In this document: piece after piece, positions 62,157-64,000 of the stretch
How positions within the stretch are numbered: position 1 is the stretch's first letter
Layout: each line of letters opens with the position of its first letter
Assembly: GCF_002115725.1 (NCBI RefSeq)
Contig: NZ_JFKD01000001.1
Coordinates: forward strand, 333,938 to 397,937
Length of the DNA stretch: 64,000 nucleotides
Reading direction: 5' to 3'
Source: Marivita cryptomonadis
GTDB taxonomy: Bacteria; Pseudomonadota; Alphaproteobacteria; Rhodobacterales; Rhodobacteraceae
Notes under the pieces: model-generated
Databases searched by the model: none
Told to the model about the DNA's origin: nothing
Seen by the model: the letters and a program-made list of their open reading frames with translations, nothing else
Made by a program: the position numbers and the translations under genes

Positions 62157-63542
62157 TTACTCCGCCGCAACAGTGACTTGAGCTTCGGACGCGCTTGGAA
62201 CGCGCGACCCAAGCGGTTCGCCTTTGGCGGCCTTGCGCGCAAGGTAGAAAAGCACGCCGACATAGGCCGCAAGCAATGCCGCATAGATCGCGAGATAGAC
62301 GATCAGCGTAGATGCGACCATGGGGGCAGGTACATCGGCCACGGCGGCCTCAGTGGTCAGAACGCCTTGAACAAGCCACGGCTGACGGCCGATCTCGGTT
62401 GTGTACCAACCGGCCAAAGTGGCAACCCAGCCCGAGAAGGCCATGGGCACCATTGCCCAGAGCAGCGGCTTGGGTAGCCCTTCGACACCGCGTTTCTTGC
62501 GGGCCATGAAGAACACGCTGGCCCAGCTGAGCAGCAGCATTGCCATGCCGGTTGCCACCATGATGCGGAAGCTAAAGAACACGGGCGCTACGGGCGGATG
62601 CTGTATGGTGCCGTCTTCCAGAACAAAATCGTTGAGACCCGGCACAACGCCATCTGGCGAATGCTTGAGAATGAGCGATGCCCCATTCGGAATCGCGATT
62701 TCAAAATCGGTCGAGCGGGTTTCCTCGTTTGGAATGCCGAACAGAACCAGCGGCACGTTCGGCCCGGTTTCCCAGTTGCCTTCCATCGCAGCCACTTTCT
62801 GCGGCTGATGCTCCAGCGTGTTCAATCCGTGGAAATCGCCTGCGAGAATTTGCAGCGGGATCAGAACGGCACCGATGGTCATCCCCGTCTTGAGCGTTGC
62901 ACGCACGCCCTTCGACCGGTCGCCGATCAGCCAGCGGAACGCGCTCAGACCAGCCAGCAGGAAGGCAACGGTCAAGCCAGAGGCAAGCAGCATGTGCACC
63001 AGGCGATACGGCATGGACGGATTGAAGATGATCGCCCACCAATCGGTCGCAAAGGCCACGCCGTCGCGCATCTCGAACCCGGCTGGGGTGTGCATCCAGC
63101 TGTTCAGGACAAGAATCCAGAACGCCGACATGGTGGTGCCGAATGCCACAAGAAAGGTGGATAAAGTGTGCAACCAACTTGGCACCTTGGACATGCCGAA
63201 AAGCATGATCCCAAGGAACACCGCCTCAAGGAAGAACGCGGTCATCACCTCGTAAGCCAAGAGAGGCCCGGCGATGTTGCCGACGCTTTCCATAAAGCCC
63301 GGCCAGTTGGTGCCGAATTGGAACGACATGGTGATGCCAGACACCACGCCCATCGCGAAGCTGAGGGCAAAGACCTTGACCCAGAAGCGATAGGCGTCGA
63401 CCCATTTCTGATCACCGGTTCGCGCAAAGCGCAGCTTGAAGAAAAGCAGAACCCAACCCAGTGCGATCGTGATCGTTGGGAACAGGATGTGGAACGAAAT
63501 ATTGGCACCGAACTGGATGCGAGAGAGGATGAGAGTGTCCAT
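62157..63542 (-). CDS. cydA: Cytochrome bd-type ubiquinol oxidase subunit I, cyanide-insensitive (CioA) type
   Basis: A 461-aa subunit; ATG at 63542 after AAAGGATGG (the frame is open to 63836). His18 (NISFHILFP) matches the haem ligand region, SFAMGVVSGITMSFQFGTNW and FHGLNTLEHQPQKVAAMEG are conserved, and GWYTTEIGRQPWLVQGVL is the CIO signature. The Q-loop is short, which marks the CIO/short-Q group. These oxidases often lack haem d and resist cyanide and nitric oxide. It should serve low oxygen or stress respiration. Confidence 0.94.
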   Translation of the reverse strand: MDTLILSRIQFGANISFHILFPTITIALGWVLLFFKLRFARTGDQKWVDAYRFWVKVFALSFAMGVVSGITMSFQFGTNWPGFMESVGNIAGPLLAYEVMTAFFLEAVFLGIMLFGMSKVPSWLHTLSTFLVAFGTTMSAFWILVLNSWMHTPAGFEMRDGVAFATDWWAIIFNPSMPYRLVHMLLASGLTVAFLLAGLSAFRWLIGDRSKGVRATLKTGMTIGAVLIPLQILAGDFHGLNTLEHQPQKVAAMEGNWETGPNVPLVLFGIPNEETRSTDFEIAIPNGASLILKHSPDGVVPGLNDFVLEDGTIQHPPVAPVFFSFRIMVATGMAMLLLSWASVFFMARKKRGVEGLPKPLLWAMVPMAFSGWVATLAGWYTTEIGRQPWLVQGVLTTEAAVADVPAPMVASTLIVYLAIYAALLAAYVGVLFYLARKAAKGEPLGSRVPSASEAQVTVAAE

Positions 63543-63852
63543 GATTGACCATCCTTTGAAACACGTTTTTCTGTTAGTTTGTAAGATAGGTCGCAGATGC
63601 AGGTTTCCCCTCTCCTGCGACAGCATTGCGCACCGGAAGTGACGACAGTGTTCGCAAGCCTCTCTCCCAAGGGTTGTGATGTGCGGATAATTCCTGCGAT
63701 TCGGGACAATTTTGCGCAAATAAGCTGATCTGGGGCAGATCTTTGCAGCGTTTACCGCTCTGGAACAAGGAATTGAGGCAAATGGCCTTTGCTGTAGGTG
63801 GTAGATTGTCGGCACCGGCGTTGAGACCGGGAACACTCCAAAGGGGGATATT
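63543..63852. other. 310-bp gene-free stretch between cydA and uspA
   Basis: Divergent spacer, expected to carry both promoters. It contains the palindrome GATCTG-GGG-CAGATC (63727-63741), also TTTGCGCAAA just before it. I do not see a convincing FNR box (the TTGAT/ATCAA half-sites do not both occur). No gene is supported. Confidence 0.5.
63727..63741. promoter_or_regulatory. Palindrome GATCTG-GGG-CAGATC in the cydA/uspA gap
   Basis: A perfect 6-bp inverted repeat with a 3-bp centre, 112 bp before uspA. It could bind a CRP/FNR-type regulator with a relaxed site or another dimeric factor. The match is too weak to name one. Confidence 0.35.
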
Positions 63853-64000
63853 ATGTCTGAGAAATTTGTCGTGGGATACGACGGGAGTGATGTTGCGAAA
63901 CGTGCTCTCGATTTCGCCGTATCACGGGCCCAGGCCCAAGGGGGAAGTATCCTGATCGTTCACGTTCTGGAATGGTCGCCGTATTCCTTCCTGACACCCC
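63853..64000 (+). CDS. Universal stress protein, partial (first 49 residues)
   Basis: The ATG at 63853 follows AAGGGGGATATT. 49 codons are open to the right edge. KFVVGYDGSDVAKRALDFAV and ILIVHVLEWSP are the first beta strand, helix and second strand of UspA folds. The rest, including the nucleotide-binding GxxGS motif, lies outside the window. Divergent from cydA, it would suit low-oxygen or stress control. Confidence 0.85.
   Translation, partial: MSEKFVVGYDGSDVAKRALDFAVSRAQAQGGSILIVHVLEWSPYSFLTP

Noticed and set aside
63700..63745. An FNR/FnrL box for cydAB or uspA
   Set aside because: CTGAT-N4-GGCAG keeps only part of TTGAT-N4-ATCAA. I list only the palindrome, without naming a regulator.
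1..64000. tRNA, rRNA, CRISPR arrays, insertion sequences or prophage genes
   Set aside because: I looked for the T-loop GTTCGANNC pattern in gaps, repeated spacers and transposase/integrase motifs, and found nothing that holds up.

Overview
The window looks like a chromosomal segment of a GC-rich alphaproteobacterium of the Rhodobacterales (Roseobacter/Rhodobacter relatives). The case rests on gene content: a soxBDAG sarcosine oxidase operon, glcDEF, homospermidine synthase, an IalB-family protein, a CioAB-type bd oxidase and DUF849/BKACE. It also rests on a compact layout with ATGA/TGATG overlaps and GTG starts. This is inference; no marker RNA is present. I found no rRNA, tRNA, CRISPR array, insertion sequence or phage gene. 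The only repeats are small GTAG-headed or GC-rich extragenic palindromes. Two genes run off the ends: trkH at the left and a uspA-like gene at the right.

Layout. 1-6.0 kb (minus): potassium transporter trkH (partial) and soxB-D-A-G. 6.1-11.4 kb: an alpha/beta hydrolase divergent from gabD, a GFA protein and a secreted two-propeller phytase-like protein. 11.5-12.9 kb (minus): hsp20 with a heat-shock promoter and a ROSE-type RNA thermometer, and a secreted trypsin-like protease. 13-16.9 kb (minus): glycolate oxidase glcD-E-F. 17-22.9 kb: a HemJ/CopD-like protein, a DUF599 protein, a small secreted protein, trhO, then the NAD-salvage genes pncA and pncB with ykgJ- and terB-like genes between them. 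23-31 kb: PQQ aldose dehydrogenase, mscL, ytoQ, a methyltransferase, pheS-pheT and a tandem OmpA-like protein. 31-38.7 kb is more accessory: DUF4386/LysR, a GAF histidine-kinase-like protein that lacks its phospho-acceptor histidine, an IPNS-type Fe(II) oxygenase and a LysE exporter, facing a class III aminotransferase-BKACE operon. 39-48 kb: tex, D-lyxose isomerase, homospermidine synthase, an XRE regulator, a GNAT-like protein, a Tat-exported intradiol-dioxygenase-like protein paired with a ferric-reductase-like membrane cytochrome, and galM. 48-54.5 kb (minus): copA-cueR with a textbook 19-bp-spacer promoter, a small unknown, rlmN and an arsR-permease operon. 54.6-64 kb: ialB, asparaginase, serB divergent from serC-serA, a metallophosphatase, cydAB and uspA.

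How it fits together. Much of the segment is carbon and nitrogen catabolism typical of marine heterotrophs: sarcosine/methylamines, glycolate, succinate semialdehyde, beta-keto acids and asparagine. It is joined to serine synthesis (serB/serC/serA), NAD salvage and stress responses (heat, copper, metalloid, osmotic, low oxygen). The features I would look at first are the 33.4-36.5 kb pseudo-kinase/oxygenase/exporter group, the Tat protein/membrane cytochrome pair at 46.0-47.2 kb, the SoxD that has lost its zinc cysteines, and several unusually clear regulatory elements in the DNA itself.
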